From positions 1-24,096 of the forward strand of contig MU603986.1 of NCBI GenBank assembly GCA_025201845.1: DNA of 24,096 nucleotides, given 5' to 3'. This DNA comes from Martensiomyces pterosporus (Eukaryota > Kickxellomycota > Kickxellomycetes > Kickxellales > Kickxellaceae). This document shows, piece after piece, positions 15,856 to 23,945 of this stretch. The position numbers and the translations under genes are program-made. Numbering within the stretch: position 1 is the first letter of the stretch; each line of letters begins with the position of its first letter. Under the pieces are notes generated by a model. The model saw only the letters and a list, made by a program, of their open reading frames with translations. It was not told where the DNA came from and ran no database searches.

Positions 15856-16619
15856 AACAAGCATTTAATCCTCTGCTCAATAAAAGATGCACAGAAGCCA
15901 TGCTACCGAGACTCGCTGCAGCACCCTAGCCAAGGTGCTTGGTGAGAATGGCGGAGAATTATCGGCGGAGGAGAGCAGGCATCACACGCGGACCCTTGAC
16001 GCGATCTACATACGAGGCTCAGCACCTGCAAGATATGCATGCGTCGCGATCCGCTTTGACGCCGAATATTGCTGCCTCAACTCAGTGGAGCTGGAGGGTT
16101 AATTGAGGCAGTGTCTCGGGCTGCAAAAAACTAGCCCTCCCCTCAGCCAAGAGCACAGATCAAACGCCGTCGAATAGGAAAAAATCGCGCACCTTCCTTT
16201 TGGCCTCGCCTTCCGCAGCCAATCTTCAACGACAACAAGGGCTTGCGTGCACTAGCGTGGTCTTTGGCTGAGGAGAAAACCAGAAACATTTGAGTGTCAT
16301 GCCTGGCACATGCGATGGAGGCTATCTGCAAAGGCATTCCGAATTGGCACAGATCGTTCTGGCGGCGGTTTTTCTCACAGCATATTGCCCACACACGCCA
16401 ACTGATGTACTCACTATTGCCAGTGCCAGCATCTTCAGCCGCGGCCAGTGGCACCACACCTGCATGCTTGCACGTTCGCTCATGCCACACGCCATTTATT
16501 GTCCCGGCGGCGAATTTAGCATATCTGCACAAGATATTATTCAGCCTACTAAATTGGTGATGCTGAGGTTACATACATCGTATATTACATGTTGCAGCTA
16601 AGAATGAAAATGGCTAGAA
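15856..16619. other. Convergent intergenic region between SLD5 and the Zn2Cys6 gene
   Basis: 764 bases between two stop codons. AATAAA at 15879-15884 is a likely poly(A) signal for SLD5. A 71-codon ORF at 15887-16102 is moderately protein-like ('SAPARYACVAIRFDAEYCC') but has no recognisable family and starts just after that poly(A) signal. Other ORFs (such as 16290-16601 or the complement of 16143-16532) overlap on opposite strands and look random. Confidence 0.5.
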
Positions 16620-18410
16620 TTATATGCTGTTCAGTGAAGACATGCAGTGACTGCTGTAGCTGTGGCTGTGAGATGGCGACGAGTACTGCAGCTTGTTGGA
16701 TTTGTCAATAGACCTTAGCAGGTCGGACAGAGGCGGGAGTGTGGCACCCATGCGTGGAGAAGCAGAGAGCAGCGGCGAAGGAGTAGCAAGTACCGGGGAC
16801 GACGTCACAGTGGATTGGGACGAGGCAGACGATTGCGTCGGTTTGTGTCTGTCCATGCTGCTCGCGTCGCTGTCGGTGACAGTAGCCAGCATGTACAGGG
16901 CATCCGAGGGGTTCGGGGGGTTTGCAGACTGCTGGGGAGCCGCTGCAGGCGCGCACAGGCGCTTGGCAGGCCGCTCACAAGCGTCAGCAGAGGTGTCGCG
17001 CAGGATGCTCTTGGAAGCACCAAACGACGGGGGCATGGCAATGCGCGGCAGGACAGGGCTACGCAGCCTTGAGGCGCAGCTGAGGGCGTCGAACTTTGTG
17101 ATGCGGCAGACAAAGTACACCTCATCCTGGGCCAAGCCAGTGGTAGCCACAGACGCCGACGCTGGCTGCCTGTCAAAGGGGCCTGCCGACGAGGAGACCG
17201 CGCCAACATACAGGTGCAGGTCGAACAGATCGTAGCACCCTGTAGCAGTGCGCAAGTGAGCACGCGCATCCCCGCTTATATCCGCGCACACCCGCTGCAG
17301 CAAACGGTCGATCGGCAGCGCCTGAAAGGTGTTAGGATCGACTGCCCTTGGCGGCTGGCCCAGAATTGCGTGGGAATATACACGTGACGTGGTGCGGACA
17401 AGGCGTGTCGACAGCCTGTGTTTCATTGAGTCAAGCACAGCCTGCACCCGAGGCTGGTCGTGCTCGCTGACAAAGTCCACCAAGCTGCGGTTGATGAGAC
17501 TCAGCAGTGAGTGGCCAAGCAGCGCACGACTGCTAGCGCTGTTTCCCGTTGAGGACGTGAGCTCTTCAAGGCGCAGGCAAAGGAGGCTTGGTGTCAGGAA
17601 CAGGTATGATGTGCTCGCGCTGCCTGCGGCAGGTTCCTCGGGCATTGTCGGCAAGAATGGAGCGGGACTGGTCTGCTGCATGGACAGGGAGCTGCTGTTG
17701 CTGCTCCTGGCGTTGCTATTGTCCGGGCGGAGTGTGTGAGGTGTCGGCGGTGCATTGTTTTGAGCTGTGACTGTGGATTCCTGGTTCTGGGACACACGGG
17801 GTATGTGTGCCATCCTCAGCGCAGAGACCTCATATCCCACCTCCGCCAGCTGCCTTCTTGGGCTACATGTGGCAGTGGCAGCGGTGGCAGTAGCCGCGGT
17901 GGAGGGAGCAGGGATTGGGGAGGCAGGGAGGGAATGGTGGGCAGTGGGAGGAGTGGCAGTCGGCAGTGCTGCTGCTGCTGTGGTTGAGGGAGCAGCAGGG
18001 GCAGCTGTGGCTGTGGTGGTTTGCGAGGCTGGCGATGTGAAGGAGAACTGGAACATCTGTGTTTCCATCAGCGATTTCTCCGACCCACTAGCCGAAACCT
18101 TCTTGTCCTTTGAGCGCGGACGGCCACGCTTCTTGTGCTGGACATCCTTGCATGTGTCGCACTTTCCAACGTTGACGCAGCGGCGGCACGGCCTTTGGAG
18201 ATCACATGCGAGATGAGCCTTCTTACAATTTGTGCAGGCGCTAGGAACGTGCGGTTTGGCTCCACGGCCAGTGCGGGCGGGCTTTCCGGTGGATGAATTG
18301 GCAGCGGCAGCAGCTGGCTTGGCTGGCTTGGCTGGTGTGTCGGCTTTGGCTGCTGCTGCTGCTGTGGTACTGGTGGCAGCAGCCCCTGTATCGGAGGCAG
18401 AATTTCGCAT
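16620..18410 (-). CDS. Zn2Cys6 fungal transcription factor with AT-hook-like motif and PAS-like region
   Basis: A 596-residue protein from the ATG complementary to 18408-18410; the frame is open to 18557, so a longer start cannot be excluded. A Ser/Ala-rich leader precedes the binuclear zinc cluster with Cys59, 62, 69, 75, 78 and 87 ('CTNCKKAHLACDLQRPCRRC' onward), followed by 'KKRGRPRSKDKK' (93-104), an AT-hook-like basic patch. An additional Cys84 sits inside the last loop. After an Ala/Thr/Pro-rich linker, residues about 266-445 have PAS-like features ('LLGHSLLSLINRSLVDFVSEHD' and 'DEVYFVCRITKFDAL'). The tail is Ser-rich. Role: nuclear DNA-binding regulator with a possible sensory domain. 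Such cluster-plus-PAS proteins include gluconeogenesis regulators (ERT1 type), but the target genes here are unknown. Confidence 0.88.
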   Translation of the reverse strand: MRNSASDTGAAATSTTAAAAAKADTPAKPAKPAAAAANSSTGKPARTGRGAKPHVPSACTNCKKAHLACDLQRPCRRCVNVGKCDTCKDVQHKKRGRPRSKDKKVSASGSEKSLMETQMFQFSFTSPASQTTTATAAPAAPSTTAAAALPTATPPTAHHSLPASPIPAPSTAATATAATATCSPRRQLAEVGYEVSALRMAHIPRVSQNQESTVTAQNNAPPTPHTLRPDNSNARSSNSSSLSMQQTSPAPFLPTMPEEPAAGSASTSYLFLTPSLLCLRLEELTSSTGNSASSRALLGHSLLSLINRSLVDFVSEHDQPRVQAVLDSMKHRLSTRLVRTTSRVYSHAILGQPPRAVDPNTFQALPIDRLLQRVCADISGDARAHLRTATGCYDLFDLHLYVGAVSSSAGPFDRQPASASVATTGLAQDEVYFVCRITKFDALSCASRLRSPVLPRIAMPPSFGASKSILRDTSADACERPAKRLCAPAAAPQQSANPPNPSDALYMLATVTDSDASSMDRHKPTQSSASSQSTVTSSPVLATPSPLLSASPRMGATLPPLSDLLRSIDKSNKLQYSSPSHSHSYSSHCMSSLNSI

Positions 18411-19378
18411 GCTCGTTTGCACCTGTGGACTAGGATAGCAGTGGTTTGGTAGCTGGCAAAGGGCAAAAAGCAGAAAGCCGGGATGCAAATATTTAAATGG
18501 GAAAGGAGTGCTGGGAGAAAGCAGGGGAGATGCGGGCCTGAGAGATGAGAGCAGCAAAGGACCAGGAAGCGCTTTCTTTTAAAGCGTCTGATGCCTGCAG
18601 CCGGCGCGGACAGATGGGAAGACAGGGAATGGCGCTGCGCGGCGGGGGGATAAATGCTGGGCGCATTTGGAGCGTAGAGTCGGAGGATTATTCCCGAGCG
18701 AGTGGTCGGAGGAAAAGCCTGCCAGTCAAGCAGCACAGCGCCCAGCAAGAGAAAAGCTGGCCCCTCATTTCAAACAATCCGGCAAATGCGCGTGAGCAGC
18801 AACAGCAGCGCTACGGAAATAAGCGAGCGAGTGAGGGGTGGGTTGGAGGGGATGGTCGCGGCCGTGTGCCTGGGAGCAGAGAATAGGGGGCGCTTCGGCG
18901 ATTTCCCGAGCCTGCCCAGCCAAAGAGATTTTTAGCAGTCAGCAGCGTGGGCGCAGGCTGTGGATGCGTGGGCACAAGCCCTCCAGCAGAAATTGCCGCT
19001 CATCCTGTTGAAAAATATTTTTCAGCCCTCGGTGCTTGTGCGCCAGCAGCAGGATAATTTGGCATCTTCCCTGCCCAGCACTGCCGAGGCTCTTTCTTGC
19101 TCGCTTGAGTCGCAAGTACTGCCTGCAAACCTTCCTTTTTTCACCCACAAGAACCCTCTGTTGCGGCTGCCAGTGCCAGCGCTATTCAGAGGACTCGACG
19201 CTTTTCGTGAAGCAGCGAAAATAGCGCGCTCGGAAACTACCGGCCGTTTTTGCTGCTGTGCGCCTGACGCTCATTCAGAGCTTGACAGCAAGGAGAATAA
19301 CCCGTTTTGACATTTGGCGCGCCCTCCTTCAGACCAACGACAGCAACAGACAGTGTAAATATTTGTACAAACCACGCC
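18411..19378. other. Divergent promoter region between the Zn2Cys6 gene and CTU1
   Basis: 968 bases between two start codons. On the factor's side an ATTTAAAT stretch at about 18490-18498 may serve as its TATA-like element. A plus-strand ORF of 116 codons at 18960-19307 (stop codon 19308-19310) is fairly protein-like ('LVRQQQDNLASSLPS', ending '[11 protein letters not shown]') but matches no family I know and may be a leader ORF or chance. There is no RNA gene or repeat. Confidence 0.45.
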
Positions 19379-20530
19379 ATGCCTCGCCAGTGCGAGATTT
19401 GCCAGAATTCCAGGGCCATTCTGCGTCGGCCAAAGACCGGACAGAGCATTTGCAAGGAATGCTTCTTCTATGTGTTTGAGACCGAGGTGCACAACACGGT
19501 CGTCGACAACAAGCTGTTCACGCGCGGAGACCGCGTTGGCATTGGCGCATCAGGCGGCAAGGACTCGACTGTTTTGGCGTATGTGATGAAGACGCTGAAC
19601 GAGCGGTACGACTACGGCCTAAGCTTGTACCTGCTGTCTGTCGACGAGGGCATTTCGGGCTACCGCGACGACTCGCTGGAGACAGTCAAGCGCAACAAGG
19701 AGCAGTACGGCTTGCCGCTGCTCATTGTGTCGTATGAGCAGCTCTACGGATGGTCGATGGACTCGATCGTCGAGGCTGTCGGCCGCAAGAACAACTGTAC
19801 GTTCTGCGGTGTTTTCCGCCGCCAAGCGCTGGATCGCGGCGCACTGATGCTCGATCTGGATCATATCGTTACTGGACACAACGCCGATGACGTTGCAGAG
19901 ACCATTCTGATGAACGTGTTCCGCGGCGACATTCCTCGGTTAGGCCGGTGCACGGAGATTGCCACTGCTGGCGATGGATATGTTGTGCGGTCCAAGCCAT
20001 TCAAGTACGCGTATGAGAAGGAGATTGTCATGTATGCCTACTTCAAGCGGCTTGACTACTTCTCGACAGAGTGCACGTACTCGCCCAATGCCTACCGTGG
20101 CTACGCACGCGAGTTTCTCAAGGATCTGGAGGCCGTACGGCCCTCAGCTATCCTTGACATCATCCATTCGGGCGAAGCAATGCAGGTCGCAGCAGATGTG
20201 CAGCTGCCTAGCCTGACCACTTGCGAGCGATGCGGATACATCTCGTCCAACCGGGTGTGCAAGGCGTGCGTCTTGCTCGAGGGACTGGAGCGCGGGATGC
20301 CCAAGCTGGGAATTGCAAAGACTGTGAAGAAGACGCAGGAGCTTTTGGCCGGAAAGCCATCGACGAGAAAGGCCGATGCGGTGCCAATTGTGCACTTTGA
20401 GAAGCTGCGCGAGGAAGCACTGGCTATGAGGCACCAGCGGATGGCTGCTTCCGATGCCAGCAGCTCTTGTCACAAGGCAGCATGTGTCTGTGCGGCGAGC
20501 GAGCCTGACAACACTAAGGGCTGTTTGTGA
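19379..20530 (+). CDS. CTU1: Cytoplasmic tRNA 2-thiolation protein 1
   Basis: A 383-residue protein; the ATG at 19379 gives the family start '[21 protein letters not shown]'. Zinc-ribbon cysteines are C5, C8, C25 and C28. The PP-loop is 'GASGGKDST' (56-64), and 'CTFCGVFRR' (C140, C143) with C232 supplies the three cysteines thought to bind the Fe-S cluster or carry sulfur. '[15 protein letters not shown]' (165-179) is diagnostic for the TtcA/Ctu1 group. A second zinc ribbon is C282, C285, C294 and C297. Role: with Ctu2/Ncs2, it adds sulfur from Urm1 thiocarboxylate to U34 of tRNA Lys, Glu and Gln (mcm5s2U), in the cytosol. The extra ~30 C-terminal residues are Ser/Cys-rich ('[14 protein letters not shown]'). 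It has no intron. Confidence 0.96.
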   Translation: MPRQCEICQNSRAILRRPKTGQSICKECFFYVFETEVHNTVVDNKLFTRGDRVGIGASGGKDSTVLAYVMKTLNERYDYGLSLYLLSVDEGISGYRDDSLETVKRNKEQYGLPLLIVSYEQLYGWSMDSIVEAVGRKNNCTFCGVFRRQALDRGALMLDLDHIVTGHNADDVAETILMNVFRGDIPRLGRCTEIATAGDGYVVRSKPFKYAYEKEIVMYAYFKRLDYFSTECTYSPNAYRGYAREFLKDLEAVRPSAILDIIHSGEAMQVAADVQLPSLTTCERCGYISSNRVCKACVLLEGLERGMPKLGIAKTVKKTQELLAGKPSTRKADAVPIVHFEKLREEALAMRHQRMAASDASSSCHKAACVCAASEPDNTKGCL

Positions 20531-20839
20531 TGATGTACTACATTTATAGCTGCTGCTGCCCACCACCATGCCGCGGCTCCAACACCGACCACTCCGGCCT
20601 GCCTCGCACATTATCTGCCCACTCGCTGCCACCCACATGTAAAGATGACATGCGCCTGATAGGGAATATCAAAAAGGCTTGCTGCTGCCATGCGTGTCCG
20701 AGCGGCAGCATCCTCTGTGAACATGCCATCAATATGCGCCATGTAACAAAGCACCATTCCACCGTGCCCGTTTTTTTTCCGTTTGGCCAAAATAAAACAC
20801 TTGACAATGTTCTGAATTGCTCCTGCAGATCCCCAGTCC

Positions 20840-20857
20840 CATCGATTGCAATCGATG
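20840..20857. promoter_or_regulatory. 18-bp perfect palindrome with two ATCGAT cores
   Basis: CATCGATTGCAATCGATG equals its own reverse complement. It contains two ATCGAT hexamers around a central TTGCAA. It lies in non-coding DNA about 0.3 kb after CTU1 and 0.9 kb before the next start. It could be a dimeric protein-binding site or chance. Confidence 0.3.
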
Positions 20858-21628
20858 AGCGTGCCCACCCATTGTGGCCATTTCCCGCGTTTGGCACAGG
20901 CCAGGCTCTTGCCCGCTGTCCCAACACCTGCCTCTGCTGGCAGCGGCCCCAAGATGATAGGCGGGCTGCTAGCCGGCGAATTTTGCTTTTCTGTGGCTCC
21001 CCATCCCCTCTATCCCACATGTGTGCATGGGGCAGTGCGATGCATTGCATTGCCTCTGCTCCGGGATGTCCCGCAGACTGCAAAGCGCGGCGCACCAGAG
21101 CGCGTGTGCCCCTTTGAGCAGCCCCCGCCTGAGAAGGGCAATTCTCCTATGGCTGATCTGGCACTGCTGATCCGCGGTGATTGATCATGCAGCCATTTTC
21201 AGATGGCGACCCAACGCAGCCAGCGGTGGCGGTAGCCAGAAAGATATGCGTAAGAAAGCCTGGTCAAGAGACGCACCGCCGCTGACACCACGGGAGCGCA
21301 ACCCAGCACGCGCCTTTTCCTGCCTTTGTGCTCCGCTTCTTTGTTCCATCAGCTCTCCTTTCTTCCTGCCGCTCAAGTTTTTCATCGTTAAAAGAAAAGG
21401 GAGGCACGTATCCTGCTTTGTACTATCTCCGAATCGGCGTCTGTGTGCGTGTTTCTGCTGCTTGAAAACGGGTGCCAGCCGAAATCTGCCAGGATTGCAA
21501 GGGCTGATGTCAAGGAAAAAGAAAGAAAGAAATGTGAATTGCAAAGCGGCACTAGCCTGCTATTGCGCATGGCCCCGTACTTGGCAGCCTGTATCTGAGC
21601 GTCACTCAAACACTGCGCCTCACACGAC

Positions 21629-21635
21629 TATAAAA
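21629..21635 (+). promoter_or_regulatory. TATA box of the TOM20-SET gene
   Basis: TATAAAA lies 123 bases before the ATG at 21758, with a typical fungal spacing. Confidence 0.6.
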
Positions 21636-21757
21636 TCCACCAGCGGCAGCGACCCGATCGGCACTCGATATTCTGTATGCTGCATCTAAATCTCACCCTT
21701 GCACCACCCTGCTTTGCGCACGCTGCCTCGATCTGTAGATTCGCCAATATACAAAAA

Positions 21758-23830
21758 ATGGTATCGGGAAAGACAGTCGCTATTGCTGCAACGGTTACTG
21801 CCGCCGTCGCCGGCCTGGGCTATATTGCCTACTTTGACTACAAGCGTCGCCACGATCGCAAGTTCCGGCGCAAGCTCCAGCGGGATCGCAAGAAGGCCGA
21901 GAAGGCTGCACAGAAGACCACCAAGGCATCGTCTTCTGACATTAACGAGCGGGCTATGGAGCTGCTGGACATTGTCACCAAGGAGAAGCTTCCCTCGTCG
22001 CCCGAGGAGAAGGAGCAGTTCTTCATGGCTCAGGTATCAAAGGGCGAGACGCTCTGTGCGGCTGGCGAGCCTGGATATGCCGAGGCGGCCTGCAGGTTCT
22101 ACCAGGCCCTGAAGGTGTACCCGAACCCGATCGAGCTTGTGATGATCTACCAGAGAACCACGCCTGAGGAGGTCTTCAAGCTTGTCATGGCCATGATGGC
22201 CCAGGAGGTCAAGCAGAAGCAGGCCCGCTACTTTGACGTGTTCCCGCCAAAGGACAAGAACGTCGAGATCAAGGACAAGAACAAGCTCAAGGAATCCGAC
22301 AATGGCAAGGACAAGAAGGCTGCTGCCAAGCCGAAGAAGGCTGCGGCTGCTGAGGCCAACAACGAGGACGAGGTTGCCATCCCCAACCGTGGCCTGTTTG
22401 CCACCAAGGACTTTGCTGCCGGCGATGTTGTCTTTGAGGAAGAGTCGGTTATCTCCACCCTTCTCCCTCGCGCGCAGAACGGCCAGTTCTGCTACCACTG
22501 CCTGAAGGCAATACCCGGCGCCTTGCCTCGTTCCAGGAAGCCTGTTGTCGCTGAGGAGCCTGCTGCTGCTGCTTCTGATGACGAGACTCCCGCTATTATT
22601 GAGGAGTCCAAGATCGAGGAGATTGAGGAAACTGAAGCTGTCGCTGTCGAGGAGACCGAGAGCAAGGAAGAGGAATCTGCCCCGAAGGAGGAGGCTGCTG
22701 AGGAGGAGGCTGCTGAGGAAGAGGTTGTGGAGAAGGAAGAGACCAAGCCAGCTGACGAAGCCGAGGCTGTCGAGGAGGCTAAGCCCGTTGAGGCCGCCGA
22801 GGAAGATACTGCTGCTGAGGTCGCTGAGGAGGAAGAGGAGGAGGAGGCGAACACCGCCAAGGAGAACGAGGATCAGACCGCTGCCGAAGAGACCAAGGCT
22901 GAGGAGCCCAAGGCTGTTCTTGAATGCAACAAGTGCCACGAGGCTGTTTACTGCTCGGAGAAGTGCCGCCAGGATGCCTACGACGCCTACCACCAGTTCC
23001 TCTGCCCCAGCAGCGGCAACCCTGTCGCCCGTGAGTTTGCTCAGGCTACCCGCGACACTCACGAGCTTGCGCCTATCCTCATTGCCAAGTTCTTTGGCAC
23101 CCTTGTTGACCGCGAGAAGAAGAAGGAGCTTGCGCGCACGCTTGGTGATTCCGCCGAGGAGGACGCCGAGGAGGACGAGTACACCACCTGGGAGCACTTG
23201 GAGCGCATGCGCTACCTCGAGCTGATCCCAACGGCCAGCGACGGCAAGATGCTCGACAAGCTTGGAAAGCTCATGAGCGCCAGCGTCCCTGGACTCAGCG
23301 AGTTTGTCACCGAAGAGCGCTACACGATGCTTAAGGGCAAGCTCGACTACAATGCCTACGCTGTTCACAGCGCTGAGGGTGTGGAGGTCCCTGCCGAGAC
23401 CGAGGAGACCCATGTCTCTGACACTGTGCGCGACGACCACACATCGAGTGCTGTTGGTATGTCGCTCTACCTCACTGCCTCTCACCTGGCCCACGACTGC
23501 AACCCCAACGCTCAGATCGAGTTCCCAGCGAACACCGACGAGGCTGCGGTCAAGGCAATCAAGCCCATTGCCAAGGGCGAGGAGCTGCGCATCTCGTATG
23601 TTGATGTCTCGCTCGGCAAGGCTGACAGGCAAAAGGTCCTCAAGGGATCGTACCGCATTGAGTGCTCGTGCGAGAGGTGCGAGTCAGAGATCGTAGAGAC
23701 CAAGCCTGAGGCTGAGGTCGAGGCAGAGGCAGAGGCAGAGGCAGAGGCAGAGGCAGAGGCTGAGGCTGAGGCAGAGGCAGAGGCTGAAACGAAGGATGAA
23801 ACTGAAAGCGAAGAGAAGGATGAAGAGTAA
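21758..23830 (+). CDS. Tom20-type mitochondrial import receptor fused to a split MYND / SET domain
   Basis: One uninterrupted 690-codon frame. The ATG at 21758 follows an A-rich context and gives the Tom20 start. Residues 6-26 are a membrane anchor, followed by 'YFDYKRRHDRKFRRKL' (25-40) and 'SPEEKEQFFMAQVSKGE' to 'FYQALKVYPNPIELVMIYQ' (81-132), the hallmark of fungal Tom20 (MAS20). After a Lys-rich linker, 'IPNRGLFATKDFAAGDVVFEE' (208-228) opens a SET domain. A MYND finger has all eight ligands (C245, C248, C390, C393, C399, C403, H412, C416) but is split by ~140 acidic residues. SET-C is 'HLAHDCNPNA' (576-585) and 'GEELRISYVD' (607-616); post-SET cysteines are C636, C638 and C641. The tail has eleven Glu-Ala pairs. 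Inferred: an outer-membrane protein with its SMYD-like domain facing the cytosol. Catalysis is uncertain because the SET motif has Ala where Asn is usual. Confidence 0.9.
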   Translation: MVSGKTVAIAATVTAAVAGLGYIAYFDYKRRHDRKFRRKLQRDRKKAEKAAQKTTKASSSDINERAMELLDIVTKEKLPSSPEEKEQFFMAQVSKGETLCAAGEPGYAEAACRFYQALKVYPNPIELVMIYQRTTPEEVFKLVMAMMAQEVKQKQARYFDVFPPKDKNVEIKDKNKLKESDNGKDKKAAAKPKKAAAAEANNEDEVAIPNRGLFATKDFAAGDVVFEEESVISTLLPRAQNGQFCYHCLKAIPGALPRSRKPVVAEEPAAAASDDETPAIIEESKIEEIEETEAVAVEETESKEEESAPKEEAAEEEAAEEEVVEKEETKPADEAEAVEEAKPVEAAEEDTAAEVAEEEEEEEANTAKENEDQTAAEETKAEEPKAVLECNKCHEAVYCSEKCRQDAYDAYHQFLCPSSGNPVAREFAQATRDTHELAPILIAKFFGTLVDREKKKELARTLGDSAEEDAEEDEYTTWEHLERMRYLELIPTASDGKMLDKLGKLMSASVPGLSEFVTEERYTMLKGKLDYNAYAVHSAEGVEVPAETEETHVSDTVRDDHTSSAVGMSLYLTASHLAHDCNPNAQIEFPANTDEAAVKAIKPIAKGEELRISYVDVSLGKADRQKVLKGSYRIECSCERCESEIVETKPEAEVEAEAEAEAEAEAEAEAEAEAEAETKDETESEEKDEE
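22537..22917 (+). repeat. Low-complexity Glu/Ala-rich coding insert
   Basis: About 130 codons dominated by GAG, GAA, GCT and AAG, placed between the second and third zinc ligands of the MYND finger. The reading frame is kept throughout. It resembles disordered acidic linkers grown by codon-level slippage. Confidence 0.8.
23719..23785 (+). repeat. GAGGCA/GAGGCT hexanucleotide repeat
   Basis: Eleven consecutive copies of GAGGC(A/T) encode a Glu-Ala tail at the C-terminus of the Tom20-SET protein. The first six units are identical GAGGCA, so length variation by slippage is likely. Confidence 0.9.
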
Positions 23831-23945
23831 CTGACTGATTGCTTCTTTGTTGTTCATTTGTCACCACAACAGTGCCCAAAACCATTTTATTTATTTGGCC
23901 CTTAAACCCCCCGCTCAATTGCATGAGCATGAATGTGCGTACACG

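Larger units (their letters stand above)
20531..21757. other. Intergenic region between CTU1 and the TOM20-SET gene
   Basis: 1.23 kb. AATAAA at 20791-20796 is a possible poly(A) signal for CTU1. A perfect 18-bp palindrome lies at 20840-20857. A TATA box (21629-21635) precedes the next gene. Long ORFs on both strands over 20527-21117 overlap each other, are rich in Cys, Trp, Arg and Pro, and have no motifs; I regard them as non-coding. The frame of the next gene is open upstream to 21677, but the extra residues are not conserved-looking. Confidence 0.5.

Noticed and set aside
17700..18400. CTG/CAG-rich repeats that might suggest a mobile or satellite element
   Set aside because: They encode Ala/Thr/Pro/Ser-rich linkers of the transcription factor in frame and are ordinary low-complexity coding sequence.
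20527..21117. 196-codon plus-strand ORF and an overlapping 183-codon minus-strand ORF after CTU1
   Set aside because: They overlap on opposite strands, are Cys/Trp/Pro/Arg-rich without pattern, and have no motif; likely non-coding.
22037..23632. 531-codon antisense ORF rich in Leu, Val and Ser opposite the Tom20-SET gene
   Set aside because: The Leu runs are the complement of GAG/AAG codons in the acidic and Lys-rich sense protein. It has no family motif, while the sense strand has complete domains.
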